NCBI GenBank assembly: GCA_964416305.1
Contig: CAYQDM010000004.1
Span: forward strand, 94,438 to 158,437
Length of the DNA stretch: 64,000 bases
DNA from: Acidaminobacter sp964416305
GTDB taxonomy: Bacteria; Bacillota; Clostridia; Peptostreptococcales; Acidaminobacteraceae
Reading direction: 5' to 3'
Shown here: one piece after another, positions 16,963-25,503 of the stretch
Position numbering within the stretch: the first letter of the stretch is position 1
How the letters are laid out: each line of letters opens with the position of its first letter
Made by a program: the position numbers and the translations under genes
The notes under the pieces: generated by a model
Database searches by the model: none
What the model was told of the DNA's origin: nothing
Seen by the model: only the letters and a program-made list of their open reading frames with translations

Positions 16963-17948
16963 TGTTTTTTCGCCACCGGAACCATCTCAATCAATTGACG
17001 AACAACCTCGCGCTCTGTAATGCCGCGATACATGGCGTCCGGTTTAATGACGAGGCGGTGGGCCATGACAGGAAAGACCACCAGGCGGATATCATCCGGC
17101 GTCACATAAGGTCGGTCCGCCATAAGAGCCATAAATTTAGACATTCTGACCAGCGCAATGCCCGCTCTTGGACTTAACCCATAGTGCAGGTCGTGATGGC
17201 GCCTGGAAGCGTCCAGGAGCCTTTGCACGTAACTGTAGATGGCGTCGCTGACCTCTATTGCGCCAACTGTCTCCCGAATCATCAGGAGATCTGCCTTGGA
17301 GATTGGATGGCTCATAGTGTAATCTTGACGCAAAGTCTCTTTTTTCAAAATATCGATTTCTGTCTGGGCATCCGGATATCCAATGTCAATTCGGACCATA
17401 AACCGATCAAGCTGTGCTTCCGGGAGCGGAAATGTCCCTTCAAATTCTACTGGATTTTGCGTCGCGATTACCATAAATGGTCTTTCGATGGGATACACCT
17501 GGCCATCCATGGTGACCTGTCTCTCTTCCATTGCTTCCAGCAAACTGGACTGCGTTTTGGGCGAAGATCTGTTGATTTCATCTGCCATTAAAATATTCGT
17601 AAACACTGGACCTCGCTTGAAGTTGAAAGTGCCGGACTTGAGGTCGAACAAACTGACCCCTATAACATCCGAAGGCATAAGGTCCGGCGTAAATTGAATT
17701 CTTCTGAATGCTACCTCCATACATTGTGCGAGCGTCTTAGCCAATGTGGTTTTACCGACGCCTGGCACATCCTCAACCAGAACATGACCATCACTGAAAA
17801 AAGCACCAAGCACCATTTTCAGGGTCTCTTCACGTCCCATGAAAAACCTGCGCATTGACTGCTCCATTTCTATGAGCCTTGCTCTGCAGTAAGCCTTTGG
17901 ATTCTGTTCAGATGTTGCGGCATTTCCGGTTTCAGGTGCTGTGACCAC
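16959..17948 (-). CDS. MoxR-family AAA+ ATPase
   Basis: 329 aa from the GTG at 17948. The core holds Walker A EDVPGVGKTTLAKT, Walker B ILMADEINR and the SSLLEAMEERQVT segment typical of MoxR. An in-frame ATG at 17999 would add 17 residues, but it lies inside the hairpin and T-tract that terminate the rplI transcript. The GTG has AAGGAG about 12 nt upstream and starts ahead of the conserved part. MoxR ATPases act with DUF58 proteins in assembling or activating complexes. The start choice is uncertain. Confidence 0.85.
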   Translation of the reverse strand: MVTAPETGNAATSEQNPKAYCRARLIEMEQSMRRFFMGREETLKMVLGAFFSDGHVLVEDVPGVGKTTLAKTLAQCMEVAFRRIQFTPDLMPSDVIGVSLFDLKSGTFNFKRGPVFTNILMADEINRSSPKTQSSLLEAMEERQVTMDGQVYPIERPFMVIATQNPVEFEGTFPLPEAQLDRFMVRIDIGYPDAQTEIDILKKETLRQDYTMSHPISKADLLMIRETVGAIEVSDAIYSYVQRLLDASRRHHDLHYGLSPRAGIALVRMSKFMALMADRPYVTPDDIRLVVFPVMAHRLVIKPDAMYRGITEREVVRQLIEMVPVAKKQ

Positions 17949-17969
17949 AGTGGATTCACTCTCCTTCTG

Positions 17970-18008
17970 AAAAAACCCTGCATGAAGAAGTTCGTTCATC
18001 AGCAGGGT
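17970..18008 (-). terminator. rplI terminator overlapping the open frame of moxR
   Basis: ACCCTGC (minus strand, from 18008) pairs with GCAGGGT, with further pairing TGATGAA/TTCAT inside, followed by six Ts. It lies 23 nt after the rplI stop and covers the upstream ATG of the MoxR reading frame. Confidence 0.8.
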
Positions 18009-18030
18009 CGGTTAACAGTAGTAGGTTTAA

Positions 18031-18474
18031 TCAGGCTTCAACGACTTCGATTTTGATGTTGGCATGGACGCCGTGAGTCAGCTTGACTTCAGCGTGCGTT
18101 GTTCCAGTGGACTTGATTGGAACGAGCTCCATTTTCTTCTTGTCTATCTTGATGCCATGTTGTTTTTCGAGGGCTTCAGAAACGTCTTTCGTTGTAATGG
18201 AGCCAAACAGTTTTCCGCCTTCGCCAATCTTCACCGCAAATTTTAAGCTGATAGCTTCGAGCTGCTGTGCCAGCGCTTTGGATTCATCCATTTCCTTTTC
18301 CTTGCGCTTATCCGCGGATGCCTTCTGATGCTCGAGTTCACGAACACTGGAATCTGTCGCTGGCTTGGCAAGTCCCCTTGGAAATAAATAATTGCGTGCA
18401 TGGCCATCACTTGCTTCAATAACTTGTCCTTTTTTTCCTGTTCCTTTAATATCCTTCAATAATATGACTTTCAT
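18031..18474 (-). CDS. rplI: 50S ribosomal protein L9
   Basis: 147 aa, the usual length. The N-terminal domain starts MKVILLKDIKGTGKKGQVI and contains the L9 signature around DGHARNYLFPRGLA. A long connecting helix (about 40-75) leads to the C-terminal domain. The ATG overlaps the gdpP stop codon (ATGA), the common Firmicutes gdpP-rplI arrangement. Confidence 0.97.
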   Translation of the reverse strand: MKVILLKDIKGTGKKGQVIEASDGHARNYLFPRGLAKPATDSSVRELEHQKASADKRKEKEMDESKALAQQLEAISLKFAVKIGEGGKLFGSITTKDVSEALEKQHGIKIDKKKMELVPIKSTGTTHAEVKLTHGVHANIKIEVVEA

Positions 18475-20462
18475 GACTTATCACCTTCCTCAAAATAATC
18501 CTTTATGGCTTTCAGCAATTGATCCGTAGCATCCTCAAGCGTGCAGCCTGAAAGCTGGGCGCCTGCGACCGTCATGTGACCACCGCCGCCAATTTTTTCC
18601 AGAATGATCTGAACGTTGACGTCACCGAGGGATCTGCCGCTGATGAAAATCAGCTGGTCTTTGTTGACTGATATGACAAACGAGGTTGAAATACCCCGGA
18701 TATCGAGAAGTTCATCCGCTGCCTGTGCCGCGATCAATTGGGCATTCGGGATATCTTCCAGGCAGTAGGAAATGGCAATGCCGTGCTCATAGAGTTTGGC
18801 GCTGCCAACAATAGTCGCCTTGGCGATAAAGGTCTCAAGATCATCCTGAAACAGCTGCCGGACAACTGTGGTATCCGCACCAAATCTCCTGAGAAGAGAA
18901 GCTGCCTCAAAGGTACGCACGCCTGTCTTGAAGGTAAAGTTTTTGGTATCTACGGCGATCCCGGCCATCAAGGCTTCGGCTTCAATTTTTTCAACCGTCA
19001 CTTTGTTGTCCATATACTGCAAAATTTCAGTGACCAATTCACATGTGGAGGACGCATAAGGCTCGTGGTACTTTAATGCGGTATTTTCAACGAACTCTGT
19101 ACCCCTGCGGTGATGGTCTATCAATACGACCCTCGAAATTTTTTCCAGCAGCTCAGGGCATTCCGTATAACTTGGTCTATGAGTATCCACTATGACCAGA
19201 AGCGTGTCCTTCTGTACCAGATTTAAAGCTTGTTCTCCTGTAACGAAATGATAGACCGGATTGTCTGAAAACATTTTGTGGACGCTCTTAATCGCTTCAT
19301 TGACACCCGTTAAAACGATGTGCGCATCTTTGCCGCGGTTGATGACAGCCCTGTAGATCCCGATTGCGGAGCCATAACAGTCCATATCAGGATACTTATG
19401 TCCCATAATGATGACATTGGACGCTTCATCGATCAGCGGTCTGAGGCCGTGTGCAATAATTCTTGCTTTAACCCGATTTCTCTTTTCGACCGCTTTGGCC
19501 TTTCCGCCATAGAATTCAAAATTGCCCTTCTTTCTGACAACGGCCTGGTCGCCGCCTCTTCCAAGGGCCAGCTCCAGTGCACTGAAAGCATACTCTTCTG
19601 CTTGATTGAGGTTTCGGCCATTGACGCCAACCCCAATACTCAAGGTCATAGGAAATTTGTTGCCTACTTCAATTTCACGGATATCATCCAAAATCGAAAA
19701 ACGCTTGGCTTCGAGATTCTCCAGATACCGCTCCTCAAAGAGCACAAGATATTTGTCCGTTTGGTATTTTTTGATCAACGCGTTCATGCGGGAAGCCCAG
19801 AGATTGACCTTCTGGTCAATTTCCGAGGTGAGAAACGGCCTTTTATCCTCCTTGGTTTCACTCATGACATCATCATAGTTGTCCACTTGGATCAAGGCGA
19901 CCACAGGACGTTCGTCTTCATACTGATCCTTCAGCACTCTGAATGGCGTCGCGTCAATCCAGTAAAGCATCACTATGACCCTGGAAGCATCCTTTTCGTC
20001 TGTTTTGACAACGTTGGCATAAACTTTGTAAAAGCGCTCTCCAACTTTGACATCCGGCGTCTCGTTTTTATTTAAGATCTCGTCCAGGTCCAGACTCGGT
20101 ACCACACCTTCCAGTTCTGAACCGATCAGCTCGCGCTCGTCGATAATCTCACTGAATTTGGAGTTGTACCAGGTGATTCTGCCGTCAAAGTCCACCAGCG
20201 TCAGCGGTATGGGCAAGTTGAGGATCGCATACCTTGCGGCGGAATCAATGTCGCTTGACAATTCTTCGATGTACTTTTGCCAGCGTTTATTTCTCTGCCT
20301 GCTCGAGCGCCAGGCATAGACGTTGAGATAAATCAAAACTAATACGCCTACAGCACCAATATAGGGGTTGTAGAACATCAGGATCAGAACGAGAACGCCT
20401 ATAATGCCGAGATAGATTTTCGCATCCGGTTTAAATAATTTGAGGAATTTGGCATTTCCCAT
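18471..20462 (-). CDS. gdpP: Cyclic-di-AMP phosphodiesterase GdpP
   Basis: 663 aa. Two N-terminal transmembrane helices (about 15-55), a PAS-like domain (about 75-160), a degenerate GGDEF domain (about 170-300) and a DHH/DHHA1 phosphoesterase (about 335-655) with metal-binding motifs HKYPDMD, VDTHRPS and IDHHRRG, and GGGGHMTVAGA near the end. GdpP hydrolyses the second messenger c-di-AMP, which links to potassium and cell-wall homeostasis. It is 4 nt downstream of the DUF2232 gene and overlaps rplI. Confidence 0.95.
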   Translation of the reverse strand: MGNAKFLKLFKPDAKIYLGIIGVLVLILMFYNPYIGAVGVLVLIYLNVYAWRSSRQRNKRWQKYIEELSSDIDSAARYAILNLPIPLTLVDFDGRITWYNSKFSEIIDERELIGSELEGVVPSLDLDEILNKNETPDVKVGERFYKVYANVVKTDEKDASRVIVMLYWIDATPFRVLKDQYEDERPVVALIQVDNYDDVMSETKEDKRPFLTSEIDQKVNLWASRMNALIKKYQTDKYLVLFEERYLENLEAKRFSILDDIREIEVGNKFPMTLSIGVGVNGRNLNQAEEYAFSALELALGRGGDQAVVRKKGNFEFYGGKAKAVEKRNRVKARIIAHGLRPLIDEASNVIIMGHKYPDMDCYGSAIGIYRAVINRGKDAHIVLTGVNEAIKSVHKMFSDNPVYHFVTGEQALNLVQKDTLLVIVDTHRPSYTECPELLEKISRVVLIDHHRRGTEFVENTALKYHEPYASSTCELVTEILQYMDNKVTVEKIEAEALMAGIAVDTKNFTFKTGVRTFEAASLLRRFGADTTVVRQLFQDDLETFIAKATIVGSAKLYEHGIAISYCLEDIPNAQLIAAQAADELLDIRGISTSFVISVNKDQLIFISGRSLGDVNVQIILEKIGGGGHMTVAGAQLSGCTLEDATDQLLKAIKDYFEEGDKS

Positions 20463-20466
20463 TTCA

Positions 20467-21429
20467 TCACCTCATCATTAAACGGTTTTCATACCGCTTT
20501 CGAAAATTCAGCATGACATCTGACATTCCCAGCAGGGCCAAATAAACGGTTCCTCCTGTAAAAACCAGCATGAAGACCAACAGCCACTTGAGCAATTTTT
20601 GTCCCGGAATGCGCTTGAAAAAATAGACGATCACGGCTGTGCCCTGGAGGACAAATACCATGGAAAACACCATGTAAACGTTAGCCAGGAGCGCTTCAGA
20701 CTGAATCAGCTTAAAGTATCCAGCCAGATAACTCATTACAATCATAATCAACATTCCGAAAAAGACGTTGCCCGGAAGCCTGAATTCCCTAAAAGGCTGC
20801 ATTTCTGACAATGCGACACCCATGCGTTTCAAAATGGCTCTGAAGAGCAGATAGTTGGCGGATGCGCTCACAAGCGCGCTCATTACTATAGCTGAGGGAA
20901 TGAGCAGCTTCATATTCCGCGTATAACTTTCAAGGAGTCTGGCGCTTTCTTCTGTTGACTGAGCGTCAGCATTCATGTTGTTTTGCATGACTTCCATGGT
21001 GACCTTCATTTCTGCGATCATCTGGTCCATCTGCACATTCAGATCAACCCCCGTCAGAGGCAAAACGACATAATAGGATAAATAAAGTGAGAAGAGAGTA
21101 GCCAGGGTAGTCACGACAATTGCCGGCCAAGCTTTGAATTGCCTTTGAACGACAATCCCCAGAAATATGCCGTTAAAACCGCTGGAAAAAAGCGTTATCA
21201 AAGCCGATATTGGATTAGTGGCCATGGCGACAATGACAGAGGCAATGACAGCGCCGGAGATCCCATAGGAAATCCCGTTTCGAAGCGTGATAATGGCAAA
21301 AGGGATAGCGGTGAAAATCAAAAATATATTGAGAAATGGAATATAATATCCCATTATGGTGGCAACTGCCCCAATGGCAGCGACGATACCTGTTTCTGTC
21401 ATGGATCTGGTTCTGGATCTTGGATTCAA
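20467..21429 (-). CDS. DUF2232 (YybS-like) membrane protein
   Basis: 320 aa. The start is a TTG at 21429 with GAGGAG 8 nt upstream. An internal ATG nine codons later lacks a site. About eight hydrophobic segments make it an integral membrane protein. It precedes gdpP-rplI as in many Firmicutes, where this family (YybS) is found. The molecular role is unknown. The strong promoter at 21471-21498 drives the three-gene operon. Confidence 0.8.
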   Translation of the reverse strand: MNPRSRTRSMTETGIVAAIGAVATIMGYYIPFLNIFLIFTAIPFAIITLRNGISYGISGAVIASVIVAMATNPISALITLFSSGFNGIFLGIVVQRQFKAWPAIVVTTLATLFSLYLSYYVVLPLTGVDLNVQMDQMIAEMKVTMEVMQNNMNADAQSTEESARLLESYTRNMKLLIPSAIVMSALVSASANYLLFRAILKRMGVALSEMQPFREFRLPGNVFFGMLIMIVMSYLAGYFKLIQSEALLANVYMVFSMVFVLQGTAVIVYFFKRIPGQKLLKWLLVFMLVFTGGTVYLALLGMSDVMLNFRKRYENRLMMR

Positions 21430-21470
21430 CAGCTCAGCTCCTCTAGTGGTTCAATGAAATGCTACCTTAT

Positions 21471-21498
21471 ATTATACAATATCCGACAGTGATTGCAA
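21471..21498 (-). promoter_or_regulatory. Promoter of the DUF2232-gdpP-rplI operon
   Basis: TTGCAA (21493-21498) and TATAAT (21471-21476) are spaced by 16 bp on the minus strand, about 45 nt upstream of the TTG start. Confidence 0.65.
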
Positions 21499-21550
21499 AT
21501 CGAACCGCATTCAGTTTGAACCGACAAAATCTGACCGTTGCCAACCTCAT

Positions 21551-21600
21551 AAAAAAAAGAAGCTGTTCCGGTCAGCACACATACTGACGGCAACAACTTC
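21551..21600 (-). terminator. Terminator of the rpsF-ssb-rpsR operon
   Basis: An imperfect 17-bp stem (GAAGTTGTTGCCGTCAG with CTGACCGGAACAGCTTC) is followed by eight Ts on the minus strand, just after the rpsR stop. Confidence 0.85.
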
Positions 21601-21614
21601 TTTATACTCTGATT

Positions 21615-21842
21615 CTATTCGTTAACGAACGGAAGCAGCGCTATGATTCTTGAGCGCTTAACCGCAACAGTCAAAGCACGTTGGTGCTTAGCGCAGTTGC
21701 CGGTAACACGTCTAGGAAGAATCTTTCCGCGATCCGTCAGATAGCGTTGAAGTTTTCTGGTATCTTTATAGTCGATCCCAGTAGCTTTTTCTTGGCAAAA
21801 GCTGCAGCCTTTGCGTTTCTTTCTTCTTTTAATAACAGCCAT
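21615..21842 (-). CDS. rpsR: 30S ribosomal protein S18 (zinc-binding, C+ form)
   Basis: 75 aa. The core IDYKDTRKLQRYLTDRGKILPRRVTG is diagnostic for S18. Unlike the B. subtilis protein, it keeps CSFC near the N-terminus and GNCAKHQR later, the ligand pattern of the zinc-containing S18 form. It is the last gene of rpsF-ssb-rpsR. Confidence 0.96.
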   Translation of the reverse strand: MAVIKRRKKRKGCSFCQEKATGIDYKDTRKLQRYLTDRGKILPRRVTGNCAKHQRALTVAVKRSRIIALLPFVNE

Positions 21843-21868
21843 CTTAATTCCCCTCCTTTTACCCTAAT

Positions 21869-22315
21869 CTAGAATGGCACCTCGTCGTCGTCCAAATCCG
21901 CAGATGCGTTTGAGAAATCGCCCGGATCATAGTCCATGGATGGATCACTGTAGGATCCGCTTCGCCCGGTTGAATCAGCTTTTTCGAGGAACTCCACGTT
22001 GTTTGCAGTAACCTCAGTCGTATAGCGGGTTTCACCAGTATTCGTCTTGTACGAACCTGTAGTGATTGAACCTTCTACTGCGACCATTCGACCTTTTGTC
22101 AGGTACTGAGCTGCCGTTTCTGCCTGACGACCCCATACATTGACACGGATGAAGTCTGCAGTTGGTATGCCCTTTTGCTGATATTCCGCTTTCTTATCAC
22201 GGCTCAGGCTTCGGTCTATTGCAAGTGTGAAGTTGGTGACCGCTCTTCCGGTGCTGGCTATATGGCGCAGCTCAGGATCTCTTACGAGGCGGCCGATCAA
22301 AACGACATGATTCAT
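21869..22315 (-). CDS. ssb: Single-stranded DNA-binding protein
   Basis: 148 aa. The OB-fold starts MNHVVLIGRLVRDPELR and includes FIRVNVWGRQAE. A short linker ends in the acidic tail DLDDDEVPF that recruits replication and repair proteins. It sits between rpsF and rpsR in the standard operon. Confidence 0.97.
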   Translation of the reverse strand: MNHVVLIGRLVRDPELRHIASTGRAVTNFTLAIDRSLSRDKKAEYQQKGIPTADFIRVNVWGRQAETAAQYLTKGRMVAVEGSITTGSYKTNTGETRYTTEVTANNVEFLEKADSTGRSGSYSDPSMDYDPGDFSNASADLDDDEVPF

Positions 22316-22339
22316 GATTTCACTCCTCTGCCTTGGTGA

Positions 22340-22627
22340 CTACTTGTCGTCAAGATTGACGATCATGTAACGGATAACGTCGTCAGCGATACGGTAGTTT
22401 CGCTCAAGCTCCATTGGCAGCGAAGGAGCCGCATTGAAGTTGACCAGAACGTAGTACCCGTCGCGGAATTTCTCGATTTCGTAAGCAAGCTTGCGATTGC
22501 CCCACTCTTCGATTTTCACGACTTCGCCATTCGCGGAGATGATAGAAGTGAACTTGTTGATCAGTTCTTTTCTCACTTCCTCTTCCAGAGTCGGCTTAAG
22601 GATGAAGATTGTTTCGTAGTTTCTCAT
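22340..22627 (-). CDS. rpsF: 30S ribosomal protein S6
   Basis: 95 aa. MRNYETIFILKPTLEEEV and the central GNRKLAYEIEKFRDGYYVLVNF are diagnostic. GGGAGG precedes the ATG. It binds S18 in the 30S platform and, in many bacteria, with S18 represses its own operon through the mRNA leader. Confidence 0.97.
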   Translation of the reverse strand: MRNYETIFILKPTLEEEVRKELINKFTSIISANGEVVKIEEWGNRKLAYEIEKFRDGYYVLVNFNAAPSLPMELERNYRIADDVIRYMIVNLDDK

Positions 22628-22712
22628 TGATTTTGCACCTCCCTATGGTCTGTTTGGCCCGGTCTCTTTGGACCGGACAGAGAGTACTGGGAGCCACTGG
22701 GCTCCCGTCATA
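22628..22712 (-). promoter_or_regulatory. Structured rpsF leader, candidate S6:S18 autoregulatory element
   Basis: The roughly 85-nt leader holds a GGGAGCC/GGCTCCC hairpin (22690-22707) and a CCGGTC/GACCGG hairpin (22659-22676) just before the ribosome site, plus a CCG trinucleotide. S6:S18 leaders are known upstream of rpsF and use a CCG in an internal loop. I cannot fold it rigorously here, so the class assignment is tentative. Confidence 0.45.
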
Positions 22713-22719
22713 CCTAGGC

Positions 22720-22748
22720 ATTATATCATGTCAGTATCAGTGATGCAA
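22720..22748 (-). promoter_or_regulatory. rpsF-ssb-rpsR promoter
   Basis: TTGCAT (22743-22748), a 17-bp spacer ending in TGA, then TATAAT (22720-22725) on the minus strand: a strong vegetative promoter with an extended -10. Confidence 0.75.
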
Positions 22749-22823
22749 GAAAAATATAAAACCAAGGCCAGCACCCTCAGCCTAAAAATGTTGCTCACTT
22801 TAGGTTGGGTAGGTTGGCCTTGG
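22748..22823 (-). terminator. Terminator of the aminotransferase gene
   Basis: CCAAGGCCA (22815-22823) pairs with TGGCCTTGG (22762-22770), with inner pairings ACCC/GGGT and CCTAAA/TTTAGG, followed by a T-rich tract on the minus strand. The tract borders the -35 of the rpsF promoter. Confidence 0.85.
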
Positions 22824-22860
22824 CTGCATTCATCTTTATGTTCACCGAACACCCTTGCTG

Positions 22861-24063
22861 CTATTTCTTTTCCTTCATGGCTCTCAATGCTTCATGCAGT
22901 ACATCAGCCAACCGTTTGATCCCCTCGACAATCAGGTCTTCCGGCATGTTTGAATAATTGAGGCGCATAGTATTTTCCTGTCCGCCATTTGGGAAGAATG
23001 AGCCTCCCGGCACAAAAGCAACGTTTTTTTCGATTGCTTTCAGCATCAAGTCTCTCGCATTCAGCTCAGGCGGCATCACTGCCCAGGTGAATAACCCGCC
23101 GTTCGGATAGGTATAGGTAACCTCTTCAGGAAAATATTGCTTCATGGTATCCAGCATCAGCGTTCTGCGCTTGCGGTAAACCTCTTTGATCTTTTCAACA
23201 TGGTCGTCCAGGCTGTAAAGTTCCATAAACATGTCGAGTTCGCGCTGCGTCATGGAGTTACTCTGCAAATCCGCGCCCTGCTTGACCGTTATAAATTTAT
23301 TCAGGATGCTGTCCTCAGCACATACCCAACCCACGCGAAGCCCAGGACAAAAAGTCTTTGAAAAGGTACCGAGAAAAATCACCCGCCCATCCGTATCCAA
23401 AGACTTGATGGATGGCAGCATTTCACCTTCAAATCGAAGTTCACCATAAGGATTGTCTTCAACGACCGGCAAATCAAATTTCCTCGCAGCTTCCAAAAGG
23501 CCTCTTCTTCTTTCGAGACTCCAGGTTCTGCCTGTTGGATTTTGAAAATCGGGGATGACATATATCATTTTAACATTATCATGTGAGGCCAGTTTTTTCT
23601 CAAGATCTTCGATCAGCATACCCTCGTCGTCAGTTTCAACCTCAATAAATTGACATTGATAAGCTTTGAATGCATTGATAGCGCCGAGGTAACTAGGACT
23701 TTCACAAACGACATAGTCTCCCGGGTTAAGGAAAACTTTTCCTGCAAAATCCAGGCCTTGCTGTGATCCGGTTGTGATTAAAATTTCATCAGCTTTGGCC
23801 GCGACGCCTACTTTCATCATGCGGGAGGCAATTTTTTCCCTAAGCGGCGCAAAGCCTTCTGTCGGGCTGTATTGAAGTGCCTGGCGCCCTGCCTCTTCCA
23901 GTACTTTGACAGAAACTACCTTCATTTCTTCTACCGGGAACAACTCTGGTGCAGGCAAACCGCCGGCAAATGATATGATCTCAGGTCTTACAGTCAATTT
24001 CAACAGTTCTCTGATTTCAGAAGCCTTAATCCCTTCCATTCTATCCGCGAACTTAATTGCCAC
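22861..24063 (-). CDS. PLP-dependent aminotransferase (class I/II, MocR/2-aminoadipate type)
   Basis: 400 aa from the GTG at 24063, with GGAGG 8 nt upstream, giving the family-like start MAIKFADRMEGIKASEIRELLKL. The fold-type I signatures are present: TGSQQGLDFAGKVFLNPGD, the NPTGRTWS segment, and the PLP lysine in FSKTFCPGLRVGW. Proteins of this type act on aromatic, branched-chain or 2-aminoadipate substrates, and the exact one is not readable. It is a single-gene unit with a long leader and its own terminator. Confidence 0.88.
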   Translation of the reverse strand: MAIKFADRMEGIKASEIRELLKLTVRPEIISFAGGLPAPELFPVEEMKVVSVKVLEEAGRQALQYSPTEGFAPLREKIASRMMKVGVAAKADEILITTGSQQGLDFAGKVFLNPGDYVVCESPSYLGAINAFKAYQCQFIEVETDDEGMLIEDLEKKLASHDNVKMIYVIPDFQNPTGRTWSLERRRGLLEAARKFDLPVVEDNPYGELRFEGEMLPSIKSLDTDGRVIFLGTFSKTFCPGLRVGWVCAEDSILNKFITVKQGADLQSNSMTQRELDMFMELYSLDDHVEKIKEVYRKRRTLMLDTMKQYFPEEVTYTYPNGGLFTWAVMPPELNARDLMLKAIEKNVAFVPGGSFFPNGGQENTMRLNYSNMPEDLIVEGIKRLADVLHEALRAMKEKK

Positions 24064-24172
24064 AACATCGACCTCCATTTTGTTCAAAAAGTTATATCCC
24101 TGGTGTCTTGTAAATTCTAAAACTATAACAACATACAGCGATAAAATTTCGAAAGACAAGGCGGAGGAATGA

Positions 24173-24192
24173 GCAATACTAAGCAGTATTGC
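24173..24192. repeat. Hairpin in the aminotransferase leader
   Basis: GCAATACT and AGTATTGC are perfect 8-nt arms around a 4-nt loop, inside the roughly 200-nt untranslated leader. A second small hairpin (AGTGT/ACACT) lies nearer the promoter. No known riboswitch or T-box is recognised. Confidence 0.4.
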
Positions 24193-24268
24193 GATTGACG
24201 ACAACGCGGCATCTCGGAATTTAAGCGTGTAAGAGGTCTGGTTTCAGTGTTTACATGACACTAGCCTC

Positions 24269-24274
24269 ATTATA
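24269..24274 (-). promoter_or_regulatory. Extended -10 of the aminotransferase promoter
   Basis: TGATATAAT on the minus strand is a consensus extended -10. No good -35 lies at 16-18 bp. Transcription from here would give a leader of about 200 nt, the only content of the 24064-24341 interval. Confidence 0.5.
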
Positions 24275-24341
24275 TCACGACTCCGAGGATTGGGATTGAA
24301 AGTTTACAATTTTTTAAGTTCTTTTCAAAATTTTTAGCATT

Positions 24342-24560
24342 TCATTTTTTGACATCCTCAGGCTTAAGCAGGTTCCCCTGTCTTTCAATTTTACGAATTC
24401 TTTTTTCGAGATTGGTCCGGGAAATCCAGATTTGCTTGTCACATTTCATACAGCGTATTCTGAAGTCCATCCCAATTCTTAGGACCTCAAAACGATTGTT
24501 GCCACAGGGATGTGGCTTCTTGGTGTCAATTATGTCCCCGATCTGGATTTCAAGCGGCAT
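24342..24560 (-). CDS. DUF951 small protein
   Basis: 72 aa from the ATG at 24560 with GGAGGG 6 nt upstream. The sequence MPLEIQIGDIIDTKKPHPCGNNRFEVLRIG with CMKCDKQIWISR is typical of DUF951, a short basic protein with conserved cysteines (CG...CMKC) that may bind metal or nucleic acid. Its function is unknown. It directly follows the DUF3343 gene. Confidence 0.85.
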   Translation of the reverse strand: MPLEIQIGDIIDTKKPHPCGNNRFEVLRIGMDFRIRCMKCDKQIWISRTNLEKRIRKIERQGNLLKPEDVKK

Positions 24561-24561
24561 C

Positions 24562-24837
24562 TCAATCCCTCCATTCCAACATGACTGACTTTTTCTCATC
24601 TGAAGTCCGATCTATTCTAAACAATTTCATGCCTTCCTTTGAAACGCCGTCCAGCGCTTCAAGCACTCTCTCAAGATTCTCATCCAGGATCCTGATGGAA
24701 AGCCCGCAACTTGTCGAAATTTCGCGGGGTGTTGGCACCATGGTGATGGGGGCACCAACCGCCGCGAGCTTTTTCTCAGTGCTGATGGCATAATGGGTTG
24801 AATCAAATGCAATAACATAAAACTTCTTTTCCAACAT
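24562..24837 (-). CDS. DUF3343 putative Se/S carrier-like protein
   Basis: 91 aa. The pattern of a short N-terminal strand, the FDSTHYAISTEK segment, PITMVPTPREISTSCGLSIRI with a single conserved Cys, and a C-terminal amphipathic part matches DUF3343. The family is annotated as a possible selenium or sulfur carrier. Its position next to yedF, with yqeC and a MocA-type gene nearby, fits a role in selenium-dependent cofactor maturation (inference). Confidence 0.82.
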   Translation of the reverse strand: MLEKKFYVIAFDSTHYAISTEKKLAAVGAPITMVPTPREISTSCGLSIRILDENLERVLEALDGVSKEGMKLFRIDRTSDEKKSVMLEWRD

Positions 24838-24845
24838 AAGTACTC

Positions 24846-25448
24846 CTAAATTCGAATTGTATTTTTTGCCTTGTGCATGGTTTCAACGATAGCGTACATA
24901 TTTCCAATCCCACCGGCTGCCAACTTCTCTTTGACTTGATAATAGTCAAGGCAGGTACCGCAGGAAAGGATTTCAACGCCATTGGATTCCAGCGCCCTCA
25001 AATATTCCAGAACCGGTGATCCCTCTACTGTCAGATGTACCCCGCTGTTGACAAACAAGATGGATTTTGGGTATGGCTCCATCTCAGTAAGCGTGTAAAA
25101 ATAACCCTTGATCAGAACTTCGCCAAGGGTCTCGTCGCCCTCTCCAAAAGTATTTTTCCCGACCAAAATGACGATCTCCGAGAGTTTAGGCTTTGTTTGA
25201 GGCAAAATCTCCGAGTCAAACATGACTTCGGTTTTGTAAATGTCGATGTAATAAAAACCATCGGCTTGCTTCACTTCGTAACGATAATTCTGGCTCTTGG
25301 CGTATTTGATGACATTTTCACGCGCGGTATCGTTGTCGACAATAGTGGTCACAACGCCTGATTCAAGCTGATCCACCGCTTTTTTTGTCTGTATGACAGG
25401 TTTAGGGCACAGGAGACCCCTTGCGTCCACTTCCGTTTTATGATTCAA
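24846..25448 (-). CDS. yedF: YedF-type selenium-metabolism sulfurtransferase-like protein
   Basis: 200 aa from a TTG at 25448 with GAGGAGG 8 nt upstream. The N-terminal TusA/SirA domain (about 1-70) carries the DARGLLCPKPV motif with the active Cys. The C-terminal DsrE-like domain (about 95-200) carries ILSCGTCLDYYQV. This TusA-DsrE fusion is the YedF architecture found with selenium genes in clostridia. An upstream in-frame ATG in the cvpA coding region is rejected because it lacks a ribosome site. Confidence 0.88.
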   Translation of the reverse strand: MNHKTEVDARGLLCPKPVIQTKKAVDQLESGVVTTIVDNDTARENVIKYAKSQNYRYEVKQADGFYYIDIYKTEVMFDSEILPQTKPKLSEIVILVGKNTFGEGDETLGEVLIKGYFYTLTEMEPYPKSILFVNSGVHLTVEGSPVLEYLRALESNGVEILSCGTCLDYYQVKEKLAAGGIGNMYAIVETMHKAKNTIRI

Positions 25449-25503
25449 CTTACAGTCCTCCTCAATCAAAGGTACATTGCCTGGATCTATCAGGTTTAAA
25501 AAA

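Noticed and set aside
19320..20075. Plus-strand open frame of 251 codons inside gdpP
   Set aside because: It is antisense to a clear GdpP domain structure with all motifs intact, and no start signal precedes it.
24064..24204. N-terminal extension of the aminotransferase starting MSSIAILLSIAHSS
   Set aside because: The GTG at 24063 has an ideal ribosome site and gives the family-typical N-terminus. The extension reads through the leader hairpin.
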